From Lonsdalea britannica (GTDB taxonomy: Bacteria > Pseudomonadota > Gammaproteobacteria > Enterobacterales > Enterobacteriaceae), in NCBI RefSeq assembly GCF_002111595.1, contig NZ_LUTN01000007.1:62001-126000 (forward strand): a DNA stretch of 64,000 bases, read 5' to 3'. The notes under the pieces were generated by a model, which was not told where the DNA came from, did no database searches, and worked only from the letters and a program-made list of their open reading frames with translations. Both the position numbers and the translations under genes were made by a program. Position 1 is the stretch's first letter. Every line of letters starts with the position of its first letter. Positions 1 to 9,085 of the stretch are shown one piece after another.

Positions 1-270
1 CCGGACGATACCGCCACCGCCGCCGAGTGGGCCAACAGACTGGCGATGGGTGATAAGACTTTCCATCGGCATTTTCTCCAGTCGACCGGTATGACCTTCG
101 GCAAATGGCGCCAGCAGCTGCGGCTGATGTCGTCGCTGACGTTATTGATGCAGGGAATGCCGATTACGCAGGTCGCGCTGGCAAGTGGTTACGATAGCCA
201 TAGCGCCTACACCACAGCCTTTGGCAAACAATTCGGACAGCCCCCGTCGGCCTTCGCAGCGAATCGATAG
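1..270 (+). CDS. AraC-family transcriptional regulator, C-terminal fragment (5' end outside window)
   Basis: The frame is open from base 1 to a TAG stop at 268-270 and gives the last 89 residues of a larger protein. The visible part is an AraC/XylS DNA-binding domain. A first helix-turn-helix is followed by the family signature: 'ITQVALASGYDSHSAYTTAF' and then 'FGQPPSAF', matching the usual IxxIAxxxGFxSxSxFxxxFKxxxGxTPxxF pattern. The ligand-binding half lies to the left, so target and inducer cannot be told. An internal ATG at 46 is not a likely start because the domain begins before it. Confidence 0.85.
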   Translation, partial: PDDTATAAEWANRLAMGDKTFHRHFLQSTGMTFGKWRQQLRLMSSLTLLMQGMPITQVALASGYDSHSAYTTAFGKQFGQPPSAFAANR

Positions 271-640
271 GCCCGCGATGATGAGTGACGAATCGCGGTG
301 AGATGTCAGCAATAGACAGAGAAACATCGGTGTTCTGTGGTGAGTGTTGACGGCCTGCGGGGTGAGCGACTGAGGCGCTATTTCAAGCCGCCGTCATGCG
401 CCTCGACGGTGTATCGCTTTCACAAGGTCGACAGTGTATCCAAGGCGTGGATGAAACTAACTCTCTGCACGATAAGAGATTTTCGATGACTGTTCGAGAG
501 TGAAAAAAACCGCGCGTCGGACCTTTTCATTGCCCTTTCGTTTAGCTAACGCTCTGCGAATATTCAGAAACTCTCCTATATTGAGTGGTAGCCACCTCGC
601 GTATGGTGTGCACTGCCGTCACAATTTGAAAGGAGAGAGT
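271..640. other. Intergenic region between the AraC-type gene and yggE
   Basis: About 370 bases with no credible gene. A frame on the plus strand runs from 500 into yggE, but its first 47 codons show no similarity to the family and contain no good ribosome binding site, so I treat them as untranslated. I see no clear terminator for the upstream gene. Confidence 0.5.
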
Positions 641-1366
641 GTGAAACTCAAGACACTGACACTGGCTGCGATTATCGGTATGGGGGCGCTATCCGCCGCC
701 GCTACGGCCAACGAGTTGCCTAATGGCCCGCACATCGTCACCTCAGGCGCGGCAAGCGTGGACGCTACGCCGGATATCGCGCGTCTGGCCATTGAAGTCA
801 GCGTGTCCTCCAAGGATGCCGCTGATGCCAAAAAACAGGCGGATGCCCGCGTGGCGCAATATTTCGATTTCCTCGCCAAGCAGGGGATCGACAAGAAAGA
901 TATCAATGCGGCCAATATCCGCACCCAGCCTGAATATGACTACCTGAAAACCGGCGGCTCCGTGCTGAAAGGCTATCTTGCCGTTCGACAGGTGGAAGTC
1001 ACGGTACGTCAGCTGGATAAGCTGAATGAGCTGCTGGATGGCGCGCTGAAGTCTGGCCTGAACGAAATTCGCACGGTCGATCTTAGCGTCTCCAATCCGG
1101 ATACCTATCGCGATCAGGCGCGTCAGAAGGCGATCGAACAAGCGAGCAGTCAGGCGCAGGCGCTGGCCAGCGGTTTCAAAGCGACGCTGGGGCCGATTTA
1201 CAGCATTCGTTATCACGTCGCCAATTATCAGCCGGTGCCAGTGGCGCGGATGTTGAAGGCGTCGGATGCGGCCGTACAGACGATGGCGTCCCAGACCTAC
1301 GAGCAGCAAACCATTCATTTCGACGATCAGGTCGACGTCGTGTATGAGCTGCAACGTCAGCCTTAA
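641..1366 (+). CDS. yggE: YggE, SIMPL-domain periplasmic protein linked to oxidative stress
   Basis: The 241-residue protein matches E. coli YggE almost throughout, for example 'NELPNGPHIVTSGAASVDA' near the N-terminus and 'QFDDQVDVV'-like sequence at the end. I chose the GTG at 641 because an AGGAG box lies six bases upstream and it gives the family start followed by a typical signal peptide (hydrophobic residues about 5-19, cleavage near ATA/NELP). The mature protein would be periplasmic. In E. coli, YggE reduces reactive oxygen stress by an unknown mechanism. It sits beside argP as in E. coli, convergent with it. Confidence 0.93.
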   Translation: MKLKTLTLAAIIGMGALSAAATANELPNGPHIVTSGAASVDATPDIARLAIEVSVSSKDAADAKKQADARVAQYFDFLAKQGIDKKDINAANIRTQPEYDYLKTGGSVLKGYLAVRQVEVTVRQLDKLNELLDGALKSGLNEIRTVDLSVSNPDTYRDQARQKAIEQASSQAQALASGFKATLGPIYSIRYHVANYQPVPVARMLKASDAAVQTMASQTYEQQTIHFDDQVDVVYELQRQP

Positions 1367-1402
1367 TCTCCTCACTCCGCGGGCGCGGAATTTTTGCTGC
1401 GA

Positions 1403-2296
1403 TCAGGGCTGACGCAGCACCCGACGCCCGTGATCCAACAGCGCATCCGTCACTTTACGCATCATCCGGCTTTCCGGAGCGAAGCGATGCCAATACAGCA
1501 TCCGTCGCTGCAACAGGCCCGGCGTGAGATCGATCAACTCGCCTTTAGCCAGCTCTCGTTCGATCTGCAAGTGGGGGATCATGCAGCAGGTGGTGCCCTG
1601 ACGGGCCAGCTGCACAAATGCTTCCGACGAGTTCACGATATGGCAGGGGACGCTGCCGGGCGAAAGGTCGAAATTCTGCTGTAAAAACGCCTGATGCATA
1701 TCATCCAGATGGTCGAAAGCAACGGCGGGCGCGCGCAGCAAGGCGGAGCGGGTGACGCCGTTCGGGAAATAGCGTTTCGCGAATTCCGGCGAGGCGACGA
1801 ACAGGTAGTCCAACGCGCCTAGCGCATCGACCAGACAGCTTGGCAGCGGCTGTGGCTGAATACTCACGGCACCGACGACCTCGCCGCGACGCAAACGCTC
1901 TTGCGTGCGTGTCTCATCTTCCACCTGCAGGTTCAGACGAATCGGCGAGTCCGCCAGCACCGACTGCAATGCTGGCAGCAGCCAGGTCGCCAGACTATCG
2001 GCGTTGACCGCGAGTGATAGCAGGAGAGGAGCCTCGCTGCTGTTTTCATCGCCGAGCCACTCTTCTTCCAGCAGTTCCACCTGATGCAGCAGCGCCAGCA
2101 GCTTTTGCCCCTGTTCGGTCGGCCGGGGCGGGATCGTTCTGACTAACAGCGGCTGACCAAAGAGATTCTCAAGCTGCTTGATGCGCTGCGATACGGCGGA
2201 TTGAGTAATACAAAGTTTCTGTGCAGCGCGTTCGAAGCCACGCTCGCGGATTACGGCGTCCAGGGCCTGAAGAGTGCGATAGTCCGGGCGTTTCAT
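1403..2296 (-). CDS. argP: ArgP (IciA), LysR-type regulator of arginine/lysine genes
   Basis: A 297-residue LysR-family protein of the usual length. The N-terminal winged helix-turn-helix (about residues 1-60, '[20 protein letters not shown]') is followed by the substrate-binding effector domain. It is near identical in layout to E. coli ArgP, which activates argO, dapB, lysA and others in response to lysine and arginine. The neighbours yggE (convergent) and rpiA (divergent) are the same as in E. coli, which supports orthology. dapB, a known ArgP target, lies elsewhere in this window at 45662. Confidence 0.95.
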   Translation of the reverse strand: MKRPDYRTLQALDAVIRERGFERAAQKLCITQSAVSQRIKQLENLFGQPLLVRTIPPRPTEQGQKLLALLHQVELLEEEWLGDENSSEAPLLLSLAVNADSLATWLLPALQSVLADSPIRLNLQVEDETRTQERLRRGEVVGAVSIQPQPLPSCLVDALGALDYLFVASPEFAKRYFPNGVTRSALLRAPAVAFDHLDDMHQAFLQQNFDLSPGSVPCHIVNSSEAFVQLARQGTTCCMIPHLQIERELAKGELIDLTPGLLQRRMLYWHRFAPESRMMRKVTDALLDHGRRVLRQP

Positions 2297-2448
2297 GAAG
2301 GGGAAAAGTTCCTGTGAAAAATATTACTCTTTTCACTATGCCATAATTTTTCGGGTCACCTCTCTAATAAATGACGCTTTTACCTGCGAACTCCTGAAAT
2401 TTGTGTCGACGCAAACGCTAAATCACGCCTTTTCGACAACGTCTGCTT

Positions 2449-2454
2449 TATAAT
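2449..2454 (+). promoter_or_regulatory. Probable -10 element of the rpiA promoter
   Basis: A perfect TATAAT at 2449-2454, 34 bases before the rpiA start. The matching -35 region (around 2426-2431) is poor, so the promoter may depend on an activator or the -35 match is simply weak. Confidence 0.5.
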
Positions 2455-2488
2455 ACGCGCACTTTTTAAAGCAACAGGCAATCAGACC

Positions 2489-3154
2489 ATGACACAGGAT
2501 GAACTGAAAAAAGCCGTCGGCTGGGCCGCGCTGGACTATGTCCGCCCCGGTACTATCGTCGGCGTTGGCACAGGCTCGACGGCGGCGCATTTTATTGATG
2601 CGTTGGGCTCCATGAAAGATCAGATCGAGGGCGCCGTCTCCAGTTCGGACGCCTCCACCGCCAAGCTGAAAAGCCTCGGTATTCCGGTGTTTGATTGCAA
2701 TGAAGTGGATGTGCTGGACGTGTATGTGGACGGTGCGGACGAAATCAATGGCCATATGCAAATGATTAAAGGGGGCGGGGCTGCGTTAACGCGTGAGAAA
2801 ATCGTCGCCGCCATCGCCCGGCAGTTCGTCTGTATCGTCGATGCCACCAAGCAGGTGGATATTCTGGGGCGTTTCCCGCTGCCGGTTGAGGTGATCCCAA
2901 TGGCGCGATCTTATGTTGCGCGGGAACTGGTCAAACTGGGTGGGCAACCGGAGTATCGTCAGGGCGTCGTGACCGACAACGGGAATGTCATTCTGGATGT
3001 GCATAACCTGGATATCTCCGATGCGATTGCGATGGAAAATAGAATCAACGGCATCGCCGGGGTGGTGACGGTCGGTCTGTTTGCCAACCGTGGCGCGGAT
3101 GTTGCGCTGGTGGGAACGCCGGAAGGCGTGAAAACGGTCAAACGAAGCTCGTGA
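2489..3154 (+). CDS. rpiA: Ribose-5-phosphate isomerase A
   Basis: Interconverts ribose 5-phosphate and ribulose 5-phosphate in the non-oxidative pentose phosphate pathway, in the cytoplasm. The 221-residue product follows E. coli RpiA (219 residues) closely: '[14 protein letters not shown]' for phosphate binding, 'DGADEI' with the catalytic aspartates, and '[12 protein letters not shown]'. The last two or three residues differ from the E. coli end, giving a slightly longer tail. Divergent from argP and followed by a hairpin. Confidence 0.97.
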   Translation: MTQDELKKAVGWAALDYVRPGTIVGVGTGSTAAHFIDALGSMKDQIEGAVSSSDASTAKLKSLGIPVFDCNEVDVLDVYVDGADEINGHMQMIKGGGAALTREKIVAAIARQFVCIVDATKQVDILGRFPLPVEVIPMARSYVARELVKLGGQPEYRQGVVTDNGNVILDVHNLDISDAIAMENRINGIAGVVTVGLFANRGADVALVGTPEGVKTVKRSS

Positions 3155-3187
3155 GTCAGTCCCTTCGATAACCTCTCGTCGTCTCTC

Positions 3188-3215
3188 TCCGGCCTGTTTC
3201 GTCAGGCCGGATTTG
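3188..3215 (+). terminator. Intrinsic terminator after rpiA
   Basis: A perfect 9-bp stem (TCCGGCCTG / CAGGCCGGA, 3188-3196 with 3203-3211) with a 6-base loop, followed by only a short T-rich run (TTTGT). It is 33 bases past the rpiA stop. The tail is weak for a strong terminator. Confidence 0.65.
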
Positions 3216-3465
3216 TGGTAATCAGGCGCATTATTTTTTACCCCGCATTTTTGGTGCTTAATATCACTTTTTCTTATTTGGCATAGCCACTATATGGTCG
3301 GCCTCTTATTTAGCAGCATTTTTTGCCACAAATGTCGCCTTACGCTGCGGCTTCTGTGCGCCGACAAGCAATCGTTTGTATTGCCGCCCGCGTAATTTTT
3401 GTTATGTTTGCAGGCAATGGTTTTGCAAACCGTCACATCTGAAGTCTGAAAAATAAGGTCGGGAA

Positions 3466-4697
3466 ATGGCAAAGGTATCACTCGAAAAAGATAAAATTAA
3501 ATTTCTGTTATTAGAAGGCGTACACCAGAATGCGGTTGATAACCTGCGTTCCGCCGGATACACCAACATCGAATACCATAAAGGCGCGCTGGACCCGGAA
3601 ACGCTGAAAGAGTCGATTCGCGACGCACATTTCGTCGGCATTCGTTCCCGCACGCACCTGACTGAAGAAATCTTCGCGGCTGCGGAGAAACTGGTTGCCG
3701 TAGGCTGTTTCTGCATTGGCACCAACCAGGTTGAATTGCCGTCCGCCACCAAGCGCGGTATCCCGGTCTTCAACGCACCTTTCTCCAATACCCGCTCCGT
3801 TGCTGAACTGGTCATCGGCGAATTGCTGCTGATGCTGCGCGGCGTCCCAGGGGCCAACGCGAAGGCACACCGCGGCGAATGGCACAAACAGGCCGTTGGC
3901 AGCTATGAAGCCGCGGGAAAAATCTGGGCATTATCGGCTACGGTCATATCGGGACTCAGCTGGGTATTCTGGCGGAAAGCCTGGGTATGCACGTGTATTA
4001 CTACGACATCGAAAGCAAACTGTCTCTGGGCAATGCGCAGCAGGTTAACCAGCTGTCTGATCTGCTGAAAATGAGCGATATTGTCAGCCTGCACGTTCCG
4101 GAAACCGACAGTACGCAAAACATGATCGCGGCCAACGAACTGGCTCAGATGAAGCCGGGCGCCATGCTGATTAACGCATCACGCGGTACCGTGGTGGATA
4201 TTCCCGCGCTGTGTGAAGCCCTGAGTAGCAAACATCTGTCCGGCGCGGCAATCGACGTATTCCCGCAAGAACCCGCATCCAACAAAGAGCCGTTCCTGTC
4301 GCCGCTGTGCGAATTCGATAATGTGCTGCTGACGCCGCATATTGGGGGGTCTACTCAGGAAGCGCAGGAAAACATCGGTGGGGAAGTGGCCAGCAAACTG
4401 GTGAAATACTCCGACAACGGTTCTACGCTGTCTGCGGTGAACTTCCCTGAGGTGTCTTTGCCGACGCACAGCGCACGCGCCAGCCGTCTGCTGCACATTC
4501 ATGAAAACCGTCCGGGTATCATGACTCAGCTGAACACCATTTTCGCCAACGAAGGCATCAACATCGCCGCACAGTATCTGCAGACCAGCGCTGATATTGG
4601 CTATGTCGTGATTGATGTGGTCACCGACAGCGCTGATACCGCGCTGCAGTTGATGAAATCGATTCCGGGCACCATTCGCGCTCGTCTGCTGTACTGA
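3466..4697 (+). CDS. serA: D-3-phosphoglycerate dehydrogenase, broken by a one-base frameshift
   Basis: First step of serine synthesis: oxidises 3-phosphoglycerate to 3-phosphohydroxypyruvate with NAD. Residues 1 to about 149 are read in the frame starting at 3466, and the rest in another frame from about 3913. The break is at 3910-3914, where GAAGCCGCGGG encodes E-A-A but the family has E-A-R (GAA GCC CGC GGG), so one C is missing from a CCC run. Restoring it gives 410 residues, exactly the E. coli length. The NAD-binding motif GYGHIGTQLG, the 'TPHIGGSTQEAQ' active-site stretch and the C-terminal ACT domain ('RPGIMTQLN') are all present. I regard a sequence error as more likely than a dead gene. 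Confidence 0.93.
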
Positions 4698-4722
4698 TGG
4701 CTGTTGTTGTCATTAATGGTAG

Positions 4723-4755
4723 AAAACCGGCCCTGTGAGGGCCGGTTTTGTTTTT
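4723..4755. terminator. Bidirectional terminator between serA and the oxidoreductase
   Basis: A 12-bp perfect stem (AAAACCGGCCCT / AGGGCCGGTTTT, 4723-4734 and 4738-4749) with a 3-base loop, followed by GTTTTT. A-rich and T-rich flanks suit termination in both directions for the convergent genes on either side. Confidence 0.9.
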
Positions 4756-5757
4756 ACTGGCAGTCGATCACGATCTTGCCTGAGTATGTCCTTCCAGCAC
4801 CGTGTTGTGCGCGGCGGAGAGCGTTTCCGTCGTTAATCCCTTCAGCACTTTGCTGGCGGTTCCTTTCAGTTTGCCTTCGTCGACCTCACGGGCTACCTGC
4901 TGCAAAATGTCTCCCTGACGAGCAATGTCCGGCGTGGTGTACATGCTGCGGGTAAACATGAATTCCCAGTGCAGGGCGGCGCTTTTGAGTTTGAGCTGGG
5001 TTTGGTCCAGCGGATGCGCGTTTTCTACGATGGTGCAAATCTGGCCCAAAGGCGCAATCAACTGCCCAATGGCGTCCCAGTGACCGTCGGTATCGTTAAG
5101 GCAGAAGATATAGTCCACCTGTTCGAAGCCTTGCTCTTTGACCGTGTCTACCAGATTACGGTAGTTTACCACGTGGTGCGCGCCACGCTGCTTGCACCAT
5201 TCGACGGACTCCGGACGGGAGGCTGTGGTGATGATGGTGACCTTGCTATGTAATGCGGCGAGGGAGATAGCCATAGAGCCTACACCGCCGGCACCGCCGA
5301 TAATCAGTAATGTTTTTCCCGCTTCCGCATCCTGAATACGCAGGTGTTCGAATAGCCCTTCCCAGGCAGTCAGTGAGGTCAGAGGCAGCGCCGCAGCGGA
5401 AGCCCAGTCCAGAGTCTTGGGTTTATGCGCCGCAATACGCGAGTCGATCAATTGATGGGTGGTGTTACTACCGGGACGGGTAATATCACCGGCATACCAG
5501 ACTTCATCGCCTTCCTGAAAACCCGATACAGCCTTACCCACCTTCAGCACGACGCCGCTGGCGTCCCACCCCAGAATCCGCGGGGCTTTCAAGCCGTCGG
5601 CGCGCAGCATGGCATGCACTTTAGTATCGACCGGGTTAATAGAAACCGCTTTGACGGCAACCAAGAGATCGTGGTCGCCGGGAGCCGGAATGTCCTGAGT
5701 GATTTCGATAAAGTTTTCCGGTTGTTTAGGATCAACCGCAATTGCTGTTGCTGTCAT
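4754..5757 (-). CDS. Zinc-type alcohol dehydrogenase-like / quinone oxidoreductase (MDR family), frameshifted near its C-terminus
   Basis: A medium-chain dehydrogenase/reductase with the N-terminal GroES-like domain and a Rossmann fold carrying 'IIGGAGGVGSMAI' (about residue 150). The start at 5757 follows a GGGAGAG box, and an in-frame extension to 5943 would overlap the divergent LysR gene. As read, the frame ends at 4768 in '...EGHTQARS'. One base earlier in frame the sequence reads on as 'GKIVIDCQ' to a TAA at 4754-4756, the normal end of this family. A one-base loss in a C run (plus strand CCC to CC at about 4778-4780) explains this. The full protein would have 334 residues. Substrate unknown. 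It is divergent from a LysR regulator that probably controls it. Confidence 0.82.
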
Positions 5758-5881
5758 AGTGAGCTCTCCCGTTCTGCAAAGTGTTGGAGTCGATTTATGC
5801 GTACAACACAGTGTAGAACGACAAAGAGATGCTGATAAGGTGTACAATAAATAACGCAGTGTTCGGATAAGAAGAACAATT

Positions 5882-6781
5882 ATGTTTAACCAGCTTAAAG
5901 ACATGGCGCTGTTTGCCTTGGTCGCTGAAAGCGGTAGCTTCACTCAGGCCGCGCAGCGGGCGGGTATGGCGAAGTCGAGCCTGAGTCAGCGCGTCAGTCT
6001 GTTAGAACAACGGCTCGGACTGCGATTAATGAACCGCACTACCCGAAAAGTTAATCTTACCTTCGCGGGCGAGCGCTACCTGATTCACTGTCAGGAGATG
6101 CTGCAGGCACAGGAGCGCGCGGATCTCACGATCCAGCATTTGCGGGATAATCCGAGTGGTCGATTACGCATCACTAGCCCGGCTGGCGTGGGGGCGACCC
6201 TTCTGGCGGAATTGACGGCGGAGTTTCAACAGCGTTTTCCTGCGGTCATGCTTGAAGTCTCGGTATCGGACACCGTGATCGATCTGGTGGCCGATGGGTT
6301 TGACATTGGCTTGCGTACCGGTAAACCACAGGATTCATCTCTGATAGGCCGAGCTCTGGGATTAACGCCGCGTTATCTGGTGGCGTCCGGCGGCTATCTC
6401 AAACATGCGGCTCCGCTGATGCACCCGCGCCAGTTGCAGGAGCACTGTTGCATTGCGCATCGTGCCTGGACCGAGTGGGTTTTGCATCGGGAAAAGGAGT
6501 ATTACCAGTGTCTGCTGCCGCGTTCCCATGTCACGGATAATTTGCTCTACGCTCGCGCGTGTGCGATTGCCCATGGCGGCATTACTTTGCTTCCCGAGTT
6601 TCTGAGTCGGGAAGCTATCGCAGCGGGAACGTTGATGAGGGTGTTACCGCAATGGCAGGCCGAGCCTAACGATATGTACCTCGTCTATCCCAGTCGTAAA
6701 CTGAATTCACCCGCGTTGGCTTGTTTCATTGATTTTGTATTGCAACATGAGGCTTTCTTTCCGAAGCTCTTAAAAAGTTAA
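5882..6781 (+). CDS. LysR-family transcriptional regulator
   Basis: A 299-residue protein with an N-terminal winged helix-turn-helix ('GSFTQAAQRAGMAKSSLSQR', about residues 19-38) and a LysR substrate-binding domain, of the subgroup that often sits divergent from small-molecule oxidoreductases. It shares a 124-base divergent promoter region with the dehydrogenase-like gene on the left, so regulation of that gene and of itself is the natural inference. Inducer unknown. The intergenic bases contain LysR-type ACAN-rich repeats only weakly. Confidence 0.85.
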   Translation: MFNQLKDMALFALVAESGSFTQAAQRAGMAKSSLSQRVSLLEQRLGLRLMNRTTRKVNLTFAGERYLIHCQEMLQAQERADLTIQHLRDNPSGRLRITSPAGVGATLLAELTAEFQQRFPAVMLEVSVSDTVIDLVADGFDIGLRTGKPQDSSLIGRALGLTPRYLVASGGYLKHAAPLMHPRQLQEHCCIAHRAWTEWVLHREKEYYQCLLPRSHVTDNLLYARACAIAHGGITLLPEFLSREAIAAGTLMRVLPQWQAEPNDMYLVYPSRKLNSPALACFIDFVLQHEAFFPKLLKS

Positions 6782-6937
6782 CGCCAAGGACGGGGCCCCA
6801 TATCTGAGTCATGGAACGATATGGCGGGGAAGTCCCGTGGGACAGGGAGAATGGGGTTATTAGCGGCGTAGGGCAAGCCTATTAATCGGCGTCAATGCTA
6901 TTTAGAAAACGTTATTTAGGAAAACAAAGGTGTAGAT

Positions 6938-6968
6938 GAAAGAGGCCCGAACTGGGGCGAGCCTCTTA
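6938..6968 (-). terminator. Probable terminator of ettA
   Basis: Read on the minus strand, AAGAGGCTCG ... CGGGCCTCTTTC forms an imperfect hairpin (outer stem AAGAGGC/GCCTCTT) starting about 20 bases after the ettA stop. The T-tail is short. Confidence 0.5.
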
Positions 6969-6988
6969 GCTTGCGCTTCGTCGAAACG

Positions 6989-8653
6989 TTACGCCATTTT
7001 CTTGTATTTAATACGGTGAGGTTCCAGCGCTTCCGCACCCAGGGTACGTTTCTTGTACTCTTCGTATTCGGTGAAGTTACCTTCGAAGAATTCAACTTTA
7101 CCCTCATCCTGATAATCTATGATGTGGGTCGCGATACGGTCCAGGAACCAGCGGTCATGCGAGATAACCATCGCGCAGCCCGGGAATTCCAGCAGGGCGT
7201 TTTCCAACGCTCGCAGAGTTTCGATATCCAGGTCGTTGGTCGGTTCATCGAGCAGCAGCATGTTGCCGCCGACCTGTAGCAGTTTCGCGAGATGGAGACG
7301 CCCACGCTCACCGCCTGACAGTTCGCCGATGCGTTTGCCCTGATCCACGCCTTTGAAGTTGAAACGGCCGACATAGGCGCGGCTGGGCAGCTCGAAGTTG
7401 CCAATGCGCATAATGTCCTGTCCGCCGGAGACTTCTTCCCAGACGGTTTTGCTGTTGTCCATGTTGTCACGGAACTGATCGACGGAGGCCAATTTAACGG
7501 TTTCGCCCAAGCTGATCTCGCCGCCATCAGGCTGTTCCTGACCGGATAACATACGGAACAGCGTGGATTTACCCGCGCCGTTCGGACCGATGATCCCCAC
7601 AATCGCGCCTTTCGGCAGAGTGAAAGAGAGATCGTCGATCAGGACGCGATCGCCATAGGATTTAGACAGGTTAGTGACTTCCAGCACTTTGTCGCCGAGG
7701 CGCTGACCGGCTGGAATAAACAGTTCGCTGGTTTCATTACGTTTCTGATACTCAACGCTGTTGAGCTCTTCAAAGCGGGCCAGACGCGCCTTGCCTTTTG
7801 ACTGGCGGCCTTTAGCGCCTTGGCGAACCCACTCCAGTTCTTTCTCGATCGACTTGCGACGCGCCGCTTCGGAAGATGCTTCCTGAGCCAGACGCTGGTC
7901 TTTCTGTTCCAGCCAGGAGGAGTAGTTGCCTTCCCACGGAATCCCTTCTCCACGGTCAAGCTCCAGAATCCAACCCGCTACGTTGTCGAGGAAGTAACGG
8001 TCATGGGTGATCGCCACTACGGTGCCTTCGTAATCGTGGAGGAAACGTTCCAGCCAGGCGACGGACTCGGCATCCAGGTGGTTGGTCGGTTCATCCAGCA
8101 GCAGCATGTCCGGTTTTTCCAGCAAAAGCCGGCAGATGGCGACGCGGCGACGTTCCCCGCCCGAAAGTTTGCCAATTGTGGCATCCCACGGCGGCAGACG
8201 CAGGGCATCTGCGGCGCGCTCCAGCTGATTGTCCAGGTTGTGACCGTCGTGCGCCTGAATAATCGCTTCAAGCTCGCCCTGTTCTTTGGCGAGTTTATCG
8301 AAGTCCGCATCCGGTTCGGCATAGGCCGCGTAGACTTCGTCCAGACGAGTCAGCGCCTGTTTGACTTCACCGACCGCTTCTTCAATCGCTTCGCGTACGG
8401 TTTGCTCCAGATTCAACTGGGGTTCCTGCGGCAGATAACCGATCTTGATGCCGGGCTGCGGGCGTGCCTCGCCTTCGATGTCTTTATCGATGCCGGCCAT
8501 AATGCGTAGCAGCGTTGATTTACCGGCCCCGTTCAGACCGAGTACGCCAATTTTGGCGCCCGGGAAAAAGCTGAGGGAGATATCTTTCAGAATATGGCGT
8601 TTCGGCGGAACAATTTTGCCGACGCGGTGCATGCTGTAAACGAATTGAGCCAC
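6989..8653 (-). CDS. ettA: EttA, energy-dependent translational throttle (ABC-F ATPase)
   Basis: An ABC-F protein of 554 residues (E. coli EttA 555) with two ATP-binding cassettes. Walker A motifs are 'GLNGAGKSTL' (about residue 39) and 'GPNGAGKSTL' (about residue 355); signature motifs are 'LSGGERRR' and 'LSGGERGR'. Between them is the arm/linker region that contacts the ribosome. In E. coli, EttA binds the ribosomal E site and gates entry into the elongation cycle according to ADP/ATP ratio. Position next to slt matches E. coli. Confidence 0.96.
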   Translation of the reverse strand: MAQFVYSMHRVGKIVPPKRHILKDISLSFFPGAKIGVLGLNGAGKSTLLRIMAGIDKDIEGEARPQPGIKIGYLPQEPQLNLEQTVREAIEEAVGEVKQALTRLDEVYAAYAEPDADFDKLAKEQGELEAIIQAHDGHNLDNQLERAADALRLPPWDATIGKLSGGERRRVAICRLLLEKPDMLLLDEPTNHLDAESVAWLERFLHDYEGTVVAITHDRYFLDNVAGWILELDRGEGIPWEGNYSSWLEQKDQRLAQEASSEAARRKSIEKELEWVRQGAKGRQSKGKARLARFEELNSVEYQKRNETSELFIPAGQRLGDKVLEVTNLSKSYGDRVLIDDLSFTLPKGAIVGIIGPNGAGKSTLFRMLSGQEQPDGGEISLGETVKLASVDQFRDNMDNSKTVWEEVSGGQDIMRIGNFELPSRAYVGRFNFKGVDQGKRIGELSGGERGRLHLAKLLQVGGNMLLLDEPTNDLDIETLRALENALLEFPGCAMVISHDRWFLDRIATHIIDYQDEGKVEFFEGNFTEYEEYKKRTLGAEALEPHRIKYKKMA

Positions 8654-9085
8654 GTTGCTCTGAGCCTCTCTCTGTCAATGTGGGTGCGGCGGCAGTTGAT
8701 TTCACCGCACCGTAGGGGAATCGGTCGGATGCGGGCATAGCACGCAAATCCGGCCGATGAGTTCACTGTGACGAAGTTTAGCTGTTTTCAGCCAGTGATC
8801 CCAGCCGTCAGGCGTATTGGTGGTTTACTTTGCGTGACGCATTCCGGGAGTCATGCAACGGCAGAGTAAAGTTTCATTGAGAACTGGGAACCTGCTCGGA
8901 AATGGCATAAATACCGTTAATTTTCCGAGTGATGAATATTCCATGCTGGCGTATCGTTGTCTGACTGGATGTGCCACACTAAGTTGAAGTGGGAAGCATG
9001 ACAGCTTTTTGGGCAGGATCACCGTTGCTTGGAGCATTGGCACCTGCGGGCAGATAAAACGATAACGAATGAGGTCAGCGTAGTG

